Shown: piece after piece, positions 26,292 to 35,172 of the stretch
How positions within the stretch are numbered: the stretch's first letter is position 1
How the letters are laid out: each line of letters opens with the position of its first letter
NCBI RefSeq assembly: GCF_005869225.1
Contig: NZ_SWFP01000010.1
Coordinates: forward strand, 124,001 to 188,000
From: Dyadobacter bucti
Lineage (GTDB): Bacteria; Bacteroidota; Bacteroidia; Cytophagales; Spirosomataceae
DNA: 64,000 nucleotides
Direction: 5' to 3'
Notes under the pieces: model-generated
Told to the model about the DNA's origin: nothing
Databases searched by the model: none
The model's input: only the letters and a program-made list of their open reading frames with translations
Program-made: the position numbers and the translations under genes

Positions 26292-27308
26292 TCAATTTTT
26301 CGCTGCCGTTTCGGTGATCATATTCTTGATTCCATCGGTGGCGTAAGTGCGCAGTTTCCCGGAAGTATCCGAATAAATGATGTACACATCCATGTCTTTT
26401 CGTTTTTCGAGAAAACGCTTCGTTTCTTCCAGTCCCATTACAAAAAAAGCTGTGTCATATCCGTCAGCGGTGATCGCGTCATTGGCAAAAACGGTGACGC
26501 TCAGCATCGAACTCTGTTCCATCGATCCGGTTTTGGGATTGATAATGTGGTTGAAAATCTGGCCGTTCTTTTCAAAATGGTTCCTGTAATTTCCTGCCGT
26601 AGTCATAGCCCGGTCAGTGAGCCGGACGGTACTGTAAAGCGTACCGGGCAGGAGCGGGTTTTCAATACCGGTTACCCAGGGTTTGCCCTCATCTTTATAG
26701 CCTTTGCAAAGGATTTCCCCGCCGATCTCCACCATAAATCTTGTTATACCCTTACCCGACAAAAAAGCTCCGATCACATCCACCGAGTAACCTTGGGCAA
26801 TGCCATTGAAATCCAGTCTGACATGCTCCCTGCTTTTACTTACCATCGTAGAATCGAAACTGACCTGCTCAAAACCGACGAGTTTCAAAAGCGAATCGAT
26901 ACGGGCTAACCCGGGGTTCAGGTTCTTTTTCGGCCCAAAACCGTACGCTTCCACCAGCGGCATCACAGTAGGGTCAAAAGCGCCGTTTGTAGCCAGAAAA
27001 ATCTCTTTTGATTTTTGCAGTACCGGGTAAAAATAAGGCCCGTGAAATCGTACAGCATGGGATTTATTGAATGTCGAAATCTCGGAATCAGGCCGGTAAG
27101 TAGACAGGCAACGATCAAAATCCCTGAAAATCGAATCCACATCCTTTTTGAAATCACGCTTCTGATCGTCATAATATTTGATACTGTACGTGGTACCCTG
27201 CGTCTCGCCGTGGATGGAGATTAACGGGGTGCCCTGGGCTGCCAGTTTCTTGAAAGAGGCAGATAGCCAAATGGTTGTGATGATCAAAAGAAGCGCAGTA
27301 TTTCGCAT
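26292..27308 (-). CDS. apbE: FAD:protein FMN transferase
   Basis: A 338-aa ApbE-family flavin transferase that uses FAD and Mg2+ to attach FMN by a phosphoester bond to Thr/Ser of exported proteins. It has a Sec signal (hydrophobic 4-17, cleavage near LAA|Q at 24-25), so it works in the periplasm. The family marks are visible in order: STYRPDSEIS, LDFNGIAQGYSVD, VEIGGEILCKG, AGNYRNHF, HIINPKTG and ADGYDTAFFVMG. It is placed between the two proteins that carry its target motif (P2 upstream, P1 downstream) and among secreted FAD enzymes, which makes P1 and P2 its likely substrates. Confidence 0.93.
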   Translation of the reverse strand: MRNTALLLIITTIWLSASFKKLAAQGTPLISIHGETQGTTYSIKYYDDQKRDFKKDVDSIFRDFDRCLSTYRPDSEISTFNKSHAVRFHGPYFYPVLQKSKEIFLATNGAFDPTVMPLVEAYGFGPKKNLNPGLARIDSLLKLVGFEQVSFDSTMVSKSREHVRLDFNGIAQGYSVDVIGAFLSGKGITRFMVEIGGEILCKGYKDEGKPWVTGIENPLLPGTLYSTVRLTDRAMTTAGNYRNHFEKNGQIFNHIINPKTGSMEQSSMLSVTVFANDAITADGYDTAFFVMGLEETKRFLEKRKDMDVYIIYSDTSGKLRTYATDGIKNMITETAAKN

Positions 27309-27324
27309 TGAATTTTTGTAAGGG

Positions 27325-29127
27325 TTAGGGCTGGGGTGCCAGCGTTTCGCCTTTCAATATAGTAACCAATTCGTCCAAATGATCCTGGTAAACCCCTCTC
27401 GGACTGGTTTTGTGTTTTTTTGTCAGATAAGACGCAAATCCCACCACTTCGCCCATCATTCCGCAAGTCCGCATGACGCGTGTGCTGCCGAATGCAACGT
27501 GGGTTGTGCTGATATTTCTTCCGGCCATAAACAGGTTCTCAATGTTGCGGGAGTACAGGCAGCGGTAGGGGATGGTGTACGGGGCGACTTTGATATGTTT
27601 GGTACCTGCAAAGAATTCCTGTCCTTCAAAATATTTGCTGTTTTTTGGATCGGGGAAATGCAGGTCGATTGTCCAGGTGGCGGTAACTGCGCCGTCAGGG
27701 TAAAATTTCCCTTCCTGAATGTCCATTTGGTTCAGGATATGGTCGCCGAGCAACCTGCGTGACTCGCGTTTCCCTCCGATGTAGGCTACCCAGGCCAGTT
27801 CGCTCTTTGCATATTTGGCTGCTTTGTTGTTTTTCAGGTAAGACCAGTTTCCATAAATCGCCCTCAGATTATGGTCACGGATCTTTTCGGCCTCATAAAT
27901 GGTATTGAAATTCCCGAAGCCGGTTTCCCATTCCCAATCCGCCTTTCCTTTGTCGATATGGTATTCGTCCGAAAACTGCAATGCCCAGGGAGTGGCGGGG
28001 AAGGAAGAAACAGAATCTTTTTCCAGAGAAGCCCATAAATTGGAAGTGCCGAGCGTAAAATCATCAGCCTTTTCGGACGCCAGCGATTCCCCTGTTTCGG
28101 CTTTGCTTTCGCGGCCCATCCTGAAATCGGCCCCGGCCAGAAAACCCAGTGTCCCGTCGCCGGTACAATCAGCGAAAAACGATCCCGAGAACCGGTATTC
28201 CTGGTTGGTAGCAATGTTGCGGCCGGTTACCGCCACGATAATGTCCTGTTCCTTTTCGACCTGATCTACGTGGGTGTTGAGGAAAAGGCTGATATTTTTT
28301 TCATCTTTCACAATCGCGATTTTTCTTGCATCGCCATATTCCCTGGCATCCGGATTACCGTTGCCGGGATCGCCATTATCCATTTCACGAACAATCCTGC
28401 CCAGTTTCGGGTAATGGTTTTTGTCGACATCACCCATCAAATGCACGCGGATTTCGGAGCTGTTATTGCCTCCCAAAACCGGCCTGTCTTGTATGAGCGC
28501 CACTTTGAGGCCCATGCGGGAAGCCGAAATAGCCGCACAAGTACCGGCGATGCCACCACCTACTACTACCAGATCAAAATGTCCGGCTTCGGCTGGTTTG
28601 CTGGTCAGGTTCAGCTGTTTTCTTCTGAAAGCAAGCAGTTCCTCCTCTTTGTTGGGTGGAGTGAATTTGGATGCATTTGTAAAAAGGATGGCATCACATC
28701 GGCCGTTGAAGCCGGTAAGGTCTTTCAGCGCGAGTTTTACCTGATCGTTTTTGATATCAATTTCTCCGGCCGGGTACCATTTCCATTCGTCCGAGCCGCT
28801 TTCTCCGAAGACTTTATTGACTGCCTGGCCGTCGATAACCAGCTGAAATTTTCCCGGGCCTTTTGGAAAAGGGGCCCAGTCTTTGGTCCTTACCCAGATA
28901 TTGTATTTGCCTTTTTTTGGGAAATTCACAGTCGTGGCAGCATCTTTTACAGGTCTGCCCATGCCGTGCGCCATCAGGTACGACGAGTGCATGACACTGA
29001 ACGACTGCTGGTCGATGACCCATCCGCCTTTGTCCGCGAACGATTCGGTTTCCACAAATACATGCTCCTGTGCCGAAACCTGTAATGCCAGCAAGCATAG
29101 CAGAAGAATCCTGAGGGTGGTTTTCAT
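27325..29127 (-). CDS. Sec-exported FAD-dependent oxidoreductase with N-terminal carbohydrate-binding-like domain
   Basis: A 600-aa FAD_oxidored protein with a Sec signal (1-19, cleavage near VSA|Q). Residues about 20-155 form a beta-sandwich with YNIWVRTKDWAPFP and WKWYPAGEIDI, similar to the carbohydrate-binding modules found on xanthan-lyase-like proteins. The FAD domain follows: GGGIAG at 190-195, VLGGNNSSEIRVHLMGD, FADCTGDGTLGFLAGADF. It ends without a discoidin module, unlike the two paralogues, so the accessory domain has moved to the other end. The gene lies 16 bases before apbE and 11 bases after P2. Oxidation of an extracellular glycan is inferred. Confidence 0.83.
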   Translation of the reverse strand: MKTTLRILLLCLLALQVSAQEHVFVETESFADKGGWVIDQQSFSVMHSSYLMAHGMGRPVKDAATTVNFPKKGKYNIWVRTKDWAPFPKGPGKFQLVIDGQAVNKVFGESGSDEWKWYPAGEIDIKNDQVKLALKDLTGFNGRCDAILFTNASKFTPPNKEEELLAFRRKQLNLTSKPAEAGHFDLVVVGGGIAGTCAAISASRMGLKVALIQDRPVLGGNNSSEIRVHLMGDVDKNHYPKLGRIVREMDNGDPGNGNPDAREYGDARKIAIVKDEKNISLFLNTHVDQVEKEQDIIVAVTGRNIATNQEYRFSGSFFADCTGDGTLGFLAGADFRMGRESKAETGESLASEKADDFTLGTSNLWASLEKDSVSSFPATPWALQFSDEYHIDKGKADWEWETGFGNFNTIYEAEKIRDHNLRAIYGNWSYLKNNKAAKYAKSELAWVAYIGGKRESRRLLGDHILNQMDIQEGKFYPDGAVTATWTIDLHFPDPKNSKYFEGQEFFAGTKHIKVAPYTIPYRCLYSRNIENLFMAGRNISTTHVAFGSTRVMRTCGMMGEVVGFASYLTKKHKTSPRGVYQDHLDELVTILKGETLAPQP

Positions 29128-29138
29128 ATTTTTTCTTT

Positions 29139-30281
29139 TTAGTTAACGCTCGTTTTATATTGTTGTATTCTGGTAAGTGTCTCTTTATCCCGGGGAGTGA
29201 ATTGTTCCAGTACCCTGTAAATTTCACCGGCATCGTCAGTTTCCGCTTCCAGCAGCCTGGCCGATAGCTGATTTAATACAGGTTCCGGCAATTGCGGCTG
29301 TGCTTTGAGAATGGAAAGCATGTTTGTGAATTGCTCGTGGTTGGATTTCAATAGGTTCGAGGTGAGGCTGGAAGCGAGTTTGCCTCCGACCGGCATCTCT
29401 TTCATTTTTTTTAAAATCGCCATCTGCAGAGTGTAGTTAGACTTTTGGTATGTTTCCCACAGCCACTCCTGCATCTGCTCATCTGCGAAATGCTTACCTG
29501 CCAGTTTTTGCAATGCATATTTGGCTGTAAACACATTATCGCGCCTGATCAGCTTCAAAATATCGTCGAGATAGGCTTTGCGCGCTTTGCCTTCGATGCT
29601 GATCACCCGGTCCATCGCCCAGTACTGGTAATGGTGGTTGGAGCTGTTCAGGAAAGTATGCAGCATAGCATCGTTGTTATAGCCTTCCGTTATTTTCTGC
29701 ATTTCGGGTACCACCTTACCATGTGCGATGTGCCACAATGTGAAACAGGTGTAAACGGCCCCGTCGATGACCTCATTTTTGATCGTTTTCAGCGTTGCGC
29801 CCGTTTTGGCATCTACCGAATCCGACAGGTTATCAGTCCCGGAAGTGATGAGGTCTTCCATTTTCAGATCGGCGAAAATGGAGGCGGGTTTCACAATAAT
29901 TTCCTGCAGTTTTTCATAATCCTCTTGCTTGAATTCGTCATGATCAACCTTTGTGAGGATCTTGCCGGGAGGCAGGTCGTAGTGGGTGTAGTTGCCCAGC
30001 AGGTCCCAGTAAAAATTGATGTAAACCGGTTTGCATTCATTGGTATAACAGACCGGCGTGAAAATATTCCTGAAAAAATAGAGCGGTCTGCCACTTTTGT
30101 CGAGCGCCAGTTTCAGGGTGTAGGTCAGCGTGTCATTTTCAGTGATGCGAAATTCCCTGATCTTCCCGGGCGGCATTTTTCCGTTTTCCAAAATACCTGA
30201 CGCACCTTTCCCCGGAATGCAAAATGCCGGGGAAAAGGTGATCAGGACAAAAAAAATGGTTTGAAGCAGCGTGCCCATCAT
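29139..30281 (-). CDS. exported protein with ApbE flavinylation motif (P2), paralogue of P1
   Basis: 380 aa from the Met at 30281; the open frame reaches 30302, where it would overlap susD by 10 bases. Met-Met at 30281 leads straight into a signal peptide, so I prefer it. Numbering below is from 30302. It shares with P1 the Cys pair (C85-x4-C90), YWDLLGNY, and the motif D164-A-K-T-G-A-T170 followed by IKNEVIDGAVY and TLWHI. T170 would carry FMN. The C-terminal part is helical and repeat-like. Two members of one unrecognised family around apbE argue that they work together or in series. Redox function is inferred. Confidence 0.65.
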   Translation of the reverse strand: MMGTLLQTIFFVLITFSPAFCIPGKGASGILENGKMPPGKIREFRITENDTLTYTLKLALDKSGRPLYFFRNIFTPVCYTNECKPVYINFYWDLLGNYTHYDLPPGKILTKVDHDEFKQEDYEKLQEIIVKPASIFADLKMEDLITSGTDNLSDSVDAKTGATLKTIKNEVIDGAVYTCFTLWHIAHGKVVPEMQKITEGYNNDAMLHTFLNSSNHHYQYWAMDRVISIEGKARKAYLDDILKLIRRDNVFTAKYALQKLAGKHFADEQMQEWLWETYQKSNYTLQMAILKKMKEMPVGGKLASSLTSNLLKSNHEQFTNMLSILKAQPQLPEPVLNQLSARLLEAETDDAGEIYRVLEQFTPRDKETLTRIQQYKTSVN

Positions 30282-30292
30282 ATCAGGTTTAC

Positions 30293-31789
30293 TTATTTCC
30301 ATTCAGGATTTTGTTCCAATTTTGGATTGGCATTGATTTCGTCCTGCGGAATCGGGAAGTATTTGTTTTTGGGCTGTACGTTCCTGACCGGGTACACGCT
30401 GTTCACCGCTTTCGGGATCACCGTCAGGAATTTGCCTGTCCGGGAAAGGTCGTACCAGCGATCACCCTCCGCAAAGAACTCCCATGCTCTTTCCTGTAAA
30501 ACTGCATCAATGAATGCATCCTTTGTCAGGCCGATCGGCAGGTCAGCAAGTCCAGCCCGTTTTCTGACAGGATTGATAAAACCGTATGCAATAGCAGTGG
30601 CCCCGTTCAGGCGGGCCTCAGCTTCGGCTGCGATGAGATACATATCCGGCAATCTGAAAATGGGTATGTTCGGAATGAAACCGATGGTAGAAACCGGGTC
30701 CTGGTATTTTTTGATCAAAACACCCTGAGGGGTTATGGGGGTAATATTTTTTTGCGCGATTACCTTTCCGTTTTTATCAATGTAATTGGTGTCCAGCAAA
30801 GTCCTGCGTTTGTCTTTCGGGTCAAAGGAGTCGAAGAATGCTTGGTAAGCGAACATCGAACCGTAGGAAGTTTTGGCATAAGCGGGAGCTGCACTTCCCG
30901 GAGGGCCGCAGAGGCCTACCAGCTGGTGGCTGTTTCCCGGGGAGATCGGGTCCACTTCATAAGCCCACATGTTCTCGATTCTGGCGGCATCTTCCATATC
31001 GTACCGGTACACATCCTTAACCTCCGCCATCAATGCATACTTGTTGGAGTTGATCACCTCTTTGGCCTTTTCAAGCGCTTTGGCATAGTCTTCATTGTAA
31101 AGGGCCGCTTTGGCATACAATGCATTCACAACTTCTTTCGACGGGCGACCTTTGTCGACTGCCGGATAGGATAACAGACCCGCAGCCAGTGCCTGATCGA
31201 GGTCGCTGTAAATTTGCTTATAGACATCCGCTTTCGGGCTTTTTGCCGTAATAGCTTCTGCTTCGGTATAGCTGGGCGTAATTTTGATGACGATATCACC
31301 AAAGTTTTTGGTTAAAAACCAGTGGTAGAAAGCGCGTAGAAAATAAGCTTCCCCGATGATCTGTTTTTTTCTTGTCTCGTCCATCGACGCGTCGGGAACT
31401 TTGGCGATCACCCAGTTTGCGTTTTCGATGCCATTGTATGAAGCAGCCCAGATATGCTGAGGCGATTCGTTGACCCGCGCATTGCTTTTCTGGGTGGTAT
31501 AATTGACGTCATAGGTAAACAGCGTCAGCGTATTGCGGCCCACCACGCCACGCGGATAGGTAAGGTCATCGCTGAAATCGGCGACGAGCGTAAGCGCGGG
31601 AGCGGCTCCAAGGCTTTTCAGTGCACCATAAGCGCCGATCAGGCCTTTTTCTGCGTCCGCGGCAGTTTTATAAAATGCTTCGGTATAAATGGAAGAGTAA
31701 ATTGTTTCATCCAGTTCGCAGGAGCCGAGCAGCATTGATGCCGCGATCATCCCCGACAGGCAGGTTGTTCTTTTAAATATTGTTTTCAT
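30293..31789 (-). CDS. SusD/RagB-type glycan-binding lipoprotein
   Basis: A 498-aa SusD-family outer-membrane lipoprotein. The lipobox LLGSC puts the lipidated Cys at residue 24. The tetratricopeptide-rich helical part includes FLRAFYHWFLTKNFGD and the C-terminal RLPDMYLIAAEAEARL and LQERAWEFFAEGDRWYDLSRTGK, which are hallmarks of the family. It caps the SusC barrel made by the gene 24 bases upstream and binds the glycan at the cell surface. The substrate is not readable from sequence. Confidence 0.95.
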   Translation of the reverse strand: MKTIFKRTTCLSGMIAASMLLGSCELDETIYSSIYTEAFYKTAADAEKGLIGAYGALKSLGAAPALTLVADFSDDLTYPRGVVGRNTLTLFTYDVNYTTQKSNARVNESPQHIWAASYNGIENANWVIAKVPDASMDETRKKQIIGEAYFLRAFYHWFLTKNFGDIVIKITPSYTEAEAITAKSPKADVYKQIYSDLDQALAAGLLSYPAVDKGRPSKEVVNALYAKAALYNEDYAKALEKAKEVINSNKYALMAEVKDVYRYDMEDAARIENMWAYEVDPISPGNSHQLVGLCGPPGSAAPAYAKTSYGSMFAYQAFFDSFDPKDKRRTLLDTNYIDKNGKVIAQKNITPITPQGVLIKKYQDPVSTIGFIPNIPIFRLPDMYLIAAEAEARLNGATAIAYGFINPVRKRAGLADLPIGLTKDAFIDAVLQERAWEFFAEGDRWYDLSRTGKFLTVIPKAVNSVYPVRNVQPKNKYFPIPQDEINANPKLEQNPEWK

Positions 31790-31813
31790 TTCAATGATGA
31801 GTTTCGGTTTGGT

Positions 31814-34800
31814 TTAGAAAGTGACTTGTATACCTCCTAAGAATGATTTTGCCTGTGGGTACACCAGATTATCCACGCCAATGACGGTATTGGAACCGGC
31901 GTATGTATTCACTTCCGGATCGTAGCCGCTGTATTTGGTGATGGTGAACAGGTTGTTGGTGCTCACGTACAAACGTATTCCGTGAATCGGACCAAAACTT
32001 GGGATAGTGTAGCCCAGTGTCAGGTTTTTGCAGCGGAGATATGAACCGTCTTCTACCACATAGTCTGAGATCGGCAGCCTTCCTCCCTGGTACCCGCTTA
32101 CATACTGGTTGCTTGGATTAGTAGGTGACCAGCGGTTGGCGACACCTTTCATGAGGTTGCGCTGACCCAACGGGTTTTCGAACGACAGGCGGCTTGCGTT
32201 ATAGATATCATTGCCCTGCGAGCCGGAGAAAAATGCACCGAAGTCAAATCCCTTAAAGGAAAGATTGGTAGAAAAACCGTAGATGAATTTAGGGTTTGGG
32301 TTACCAACGATCATTTGATCGGCAGCGGATATCTGGTTGTCGCCGGTTACGTCTTTCAGCTTGTGCCCGCCGATACGTCCGTCGTAACCCGGCAGGATTG
32401 CATCGCCGGTTTGGTTAACACCGTCAAAAACATAGGATTTGAACAACCCCAAAGGCTCGCCGACTTTGAGAATGGTATAAGTAGTGATGAATTTTTCATT
32501 GGTCACACCTTCATCCAGGCTCAGTACCTTGTTCCGGTTGATCGTAACGTTGGCCGATACGTCCCACTTGAATGCACCATTAAGGATCCTCGCGTTGGTG
32601 GCAAGTTCAAGCCCCTTGTTGAGCAGGGACGCGTAGTTCCCGGTCATATCCGCATAACCTGAACTGAGCGGCAATGTTTTGACAAACAACAGATCGAGCG
32701 TTTTTTTGTGATAGGCATCGGCGATAATGCTGAGCCTGTTGCCGAACAGGCTGATGTCTAGTCCGAAGTTGGTCTGGATAGAACGTTCCCAGCGCAGGTT
32801 AGGGTTGGCAATACCTGTGGGGCTGATGCCTGTGAGGTAAGCGTGGTTAAAAATGTAGTCTTTACCCGAAGCGGAAACCGTAGCGAGCGACTGGTAGGGC
32901 GATATGCCCGCTGCATTTCCTGTTAAACCATAGCTTCCGCGGAGTTTAAGGTCGGAAAGCCAGGAAATATTTTTGGCAAAATCCTCTTCAATGATACGAT
33001 AGGCGGCCGATACTGCCGGGAAAACGCCGTATTTGTTATTAGCCCCGAAATTGCTGAAACCGTCCACACGGGCAGTAAGGTCAAGGAAAAACTTGTCCTT
33101 AAAGCCGTAATTGATGCGTCCCATATAGGAATCGAGCCGCTGGCTGGTACGATTGCTTTTAACGGTCCTGGTGAGGGCGAGCTGAAGTGCCTCGTTTTGG
33201 GTAGCGTCATTTGGAAAACCGGTCGCACTGATCTCATTGGAGTTTGCAAGCTCGATCTGCGTACCGAACACACCCGTTGCCTTGAACGTATGGTTTTTGC
33301 CGATGTTGGTACTGTAGGTAAGGATACTTTCGTGCAGCAGCGCCAGCGCATTGCCGTTGATTTTGCTTCCGCTGCCGGAATTGTCGTTCAGGTCGGCCCT
33401 GTTGATGATGGAGCGCGGAGAGTAATAGTTGTAAAGCTCTCCTTTCTGGTCGACATTGAAAGAGGCGCGGTAGGTGAGGCCTTTCAGGATATTTGCTTCC
33501 CCGTAGAGGTTGATCAGTGAGCGTTTAATGGTTCTTTCCTGCAAAACGGAGGCAAATTCAAGCGGGTTTTTCACTTCTCTGTATTGACCAGCCCCCTGCT
33601 CGCCAAAGGGGAAAAGGGTGCCGTCGGGACGGTAGGGCTGTAATGTAGGAGGAGCACCCAGTGCAGCCCCCAGTATTGAATTGATGGAACTGTCGGTGTT
33701 TTCAATTCCTGTGGTCACACCATCATTGACAGAATAACTGCCGAGGATGCTCGTCCCTACTTTAAATATTTTACTGATCCGGTGATCCAGATTAAGGCGA
33801 TAGGAATAGCGTTTGAAGCCGGAGCTCATGATGATCCCCTTCTGATCAAAGTAATTGAGGGAAAGTGCTACCTGGGTTTTGTCGTTTCCACCGTTGACCG
33901 AAAGCTGGTGGTTCTGGATCGGCGCTTCGCGGAAGATCATTTTCTGCCAGTTGACACCTTCGCCCAATGATGCCGGATCGGGGTAATTATTGTTTTTGAA
34001 AACTTCGTTTTCCAGTTGGGCGAATTCGGAAGCGTTCAGAACGTCAAGCATTTTATTTGCCTTTTGTGTCCCGTAGTAACTGTCGAAAGTCACCCGGGTC
34101 GCACCGCTTTTTCCTCTTTTGGTGGTGATCAAAACGACGCCGTTTGCAGCGCGCGCGCCATATATCGCCGAGGCCGACGCATCTTTCAATACCTCTACGG
34201 ATTCAATATCATTGGGATTGATAGTCGACAATGGGCTTACGTCGGTAATGCCTCCTCCATTGGAAATCTGTATCCCATCCACCACGTAAAGCGGCTCTGA
34301 TGAACCGTTGATGGAGTTGGTGCCCCGGATCCTGACACTGACGTTACCACCCGGAGAGCCGGAGTTCTGATTGATCTGCACACCCGCAACCCGTGCCTGC
34401 AAGCCCTGAGCGATATTAGCGACGGGTGTCTGTACAAGGTCTGCGGCTTTTACCGACGCGATAGAACCTGTGGTTTCGACTTTGCGCTGGGTTCCATAAC
34501 CCACTACTACCACTTCTTCCAGCGCTTTTGTGTCAGTTTTAAGCGTGATGTCAATTACCGAGCGATTGTTAACAGCGATCTCTTCTTTCAGGTAGCCGAC
34601 AAAAGAGAATACGAGCGTAGCGTTCCCGGCCGCCTCTAAGGAATAAGTACCTTCTACGGTTGTGAGCGTACCTTGCTGCGTACCTTTTACGGTAACGCTT
34701 GCGCCGGGAATTCCCTCGCCTTTTTCATCCGTAACCTTTCCGGTGACGGTAGGAGACTGTGCGAGGGTTCGCTGGCTTATACCGCAGCCAAGGAACACCA

Positions 34801-34831
34801 GCAAAAACAGACAGAGTATTTTTTTTAGCAT
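31814..34831 (-). CDS. SusC/RagA-type TonB-dependent outer-membrane transporter
   Basis: A 1005-aa SusC-like porin, first gene of the operon. In order: a Sec signal (1-24), a carboxypeptidase-regulatory-like domain (VTGKVTDEKGEGIPGASVTVKGT), a TonB box region (EEVVVVGYGTQ), the plug with ADLVQTPVANIAQGLQ and the NPNDIESVEVLKDASASAIYG stretch, then the long beta-barrel ending in an aromatic residue (GGIQVTF). It imports glycan fragments together with SusD. It has no N-terminal STN/FecR-signalling domain, so control by an anti-sigma pair is unlikely; the divergent LacI-type regulator is the likely switch. Confidence 0.96.
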   Translation of the reverse strand: MLKKILCLFLLVFLGCGISQRTLAQSPTVTGKVTDEKGEGIPGASVTVKGTQQGTLTTVEGTYSLEAAGNATLVFSFVGYLKEEIAVNNRSVIDITLKTDTKALEEVVVVGYGTQRKVETTGSIASVKAADLVQTPVANIAQGLQARVAGVQINQNSGSPGGNVSVRIRGTNSINGSSEPLYVVDGIQISNGGGITDVSPLSTINPNDIESVEVLKDASASAIYGARAANGVVLITTKRGKSGATRVTFDSYYGTQKANKMLDVLNASEFAQLENEVFKNNNYPDPASLGEGVNWQKMIFREAPIQNHQLSVNGGNDKTQVALSLNYFDQKGIIMSSGFKRYSYRLNLDHRISKIFKVGTSILGSYSVNDGVTTGIENTDSSINSILGAALGAPPTLQPYRPDGTLFPFGEQGAGQYREVKNPLEFASVLQERTIKRSLINLYGEANILKGLTYRASFNVDQKGELYNYYSPRSIINRADLNDNSGSGSKINGNALALLHESILTYSTNIGKNHTFKATGVFGTQIELANSNEISATGFPNDATQNEALQLALTRTVKSNRTSQRLDSYMGRINYGFKDKFFLDLTARVDGFSNFGANNKYGVFPAVSAAYRIIEEDFAKNISWLSDLKLRGSYGLTGNAAGISPYQSLATVSASGKDYIFNHAYLTGISPTGIANPNLRWERSIQTNFGLDISLFGNRLSIIADAYHKKTLDLLFVKTLPLSSGYADMTGNYASLLNKGLELATNARILNGAFKWDVSANVTINRNKVLSLDEGVTNEKFITTYTILKVGEPLGLFKSYVFDGVNQTGDAILPGYDGRIGGHKLKDVTGDNQISAADQMIVGNPNPKFIYGFSTNLSFKGFDFGAFFSGSQGNDIYNASRLSFENPLGQRNLMKGVANRWSPTNPSNQYVSGYQGGRLPISDYVVEDGSYLRCKNLTLGYTIPSFGPIHGIRLYVSTNNLFTITKYSGYDPEVNTYAGSNTVIGVDNLVYPQAKSFLGGIQVTF

Positions 34832-35172
34832 ATCAGGAAGAGTTTAAAGGTGTGATAAATTGGAATAATACAAATAAATATCAAGTTTTAAGTGAAGAGC
34901 CATTTTGATTTTTTGTTTTTTAGTAGTGCCAAATCGTCCCCAAAACGTGATTTTGTATGAATATAAAAGTAGGCTTGATCGAAATCAAGATGCTTTTAGG
35001 GCTATTTATTCCCGAATTAACGCAAAAAGTATCGGTAACGTTTGCGAATACGTTACCGATATATGATTATGCGGATGATTTATTTGAAAAAATTTGTAAA
35101 TTAGATTTTGGGTGAAAAAATGGCTTTTCTTGTATTTGAAAAAGGCTGAATTGAAATAATACAAAAAACGAA
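34832..35172. promoter_or_regulatory. intergenic control region between susC and the regulator gene
   Basis: This 341-base gap lies between the divergent susC and zinc-ribbon/LacI genes. It is AT-rich and holds a perfect palindrome at 35031-35060. I see no further gene. The promoters for both directions should be here, but I could not place convincing -7/-33 boxes. Confidence 0.55.
35031..35060. promoter_or_regulatory. perfect palindromic operator candidate
   Basis: ATCGGTAACG (35031-35040) and CGTTACCGAT (35051-35060) are perfect inverted halves around TTTGCGAATA. LacI-family dimers bind sites of this kind, with the CG-rich half-sites facing each other. It is 113 bases before the regulator start and about 200 bases before susC, so it may control both. 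No second copy was noticed in the intergenic regions. Confidence 0.6.

Noticed and set aside
26166..26909. Open frame of 247 codons on the + strand opposite apbE
   Set aside because: ApbE motifs on the minus strand are unambiguous, so this is a shadow.
28270..29085. Open frame of 271 codons on the + strand opposite the Sec FAD enzyme
   Set aside because: No domain seen; it is covered by a gene with clear FAD motifs.
29445..30200. Open frame of 251 codons on the + strand opposite P2
   Set aside because: Shadow frame. P2 has a paralogue, an export signal and operon spacing, while this frame has none.
30293..30302. Overlap of P2 with susD as evidence of coupling
   Set aside because: The overlap disappears if P2 starts at the Met-Met pair at 30281, which fits the signal peptide better.
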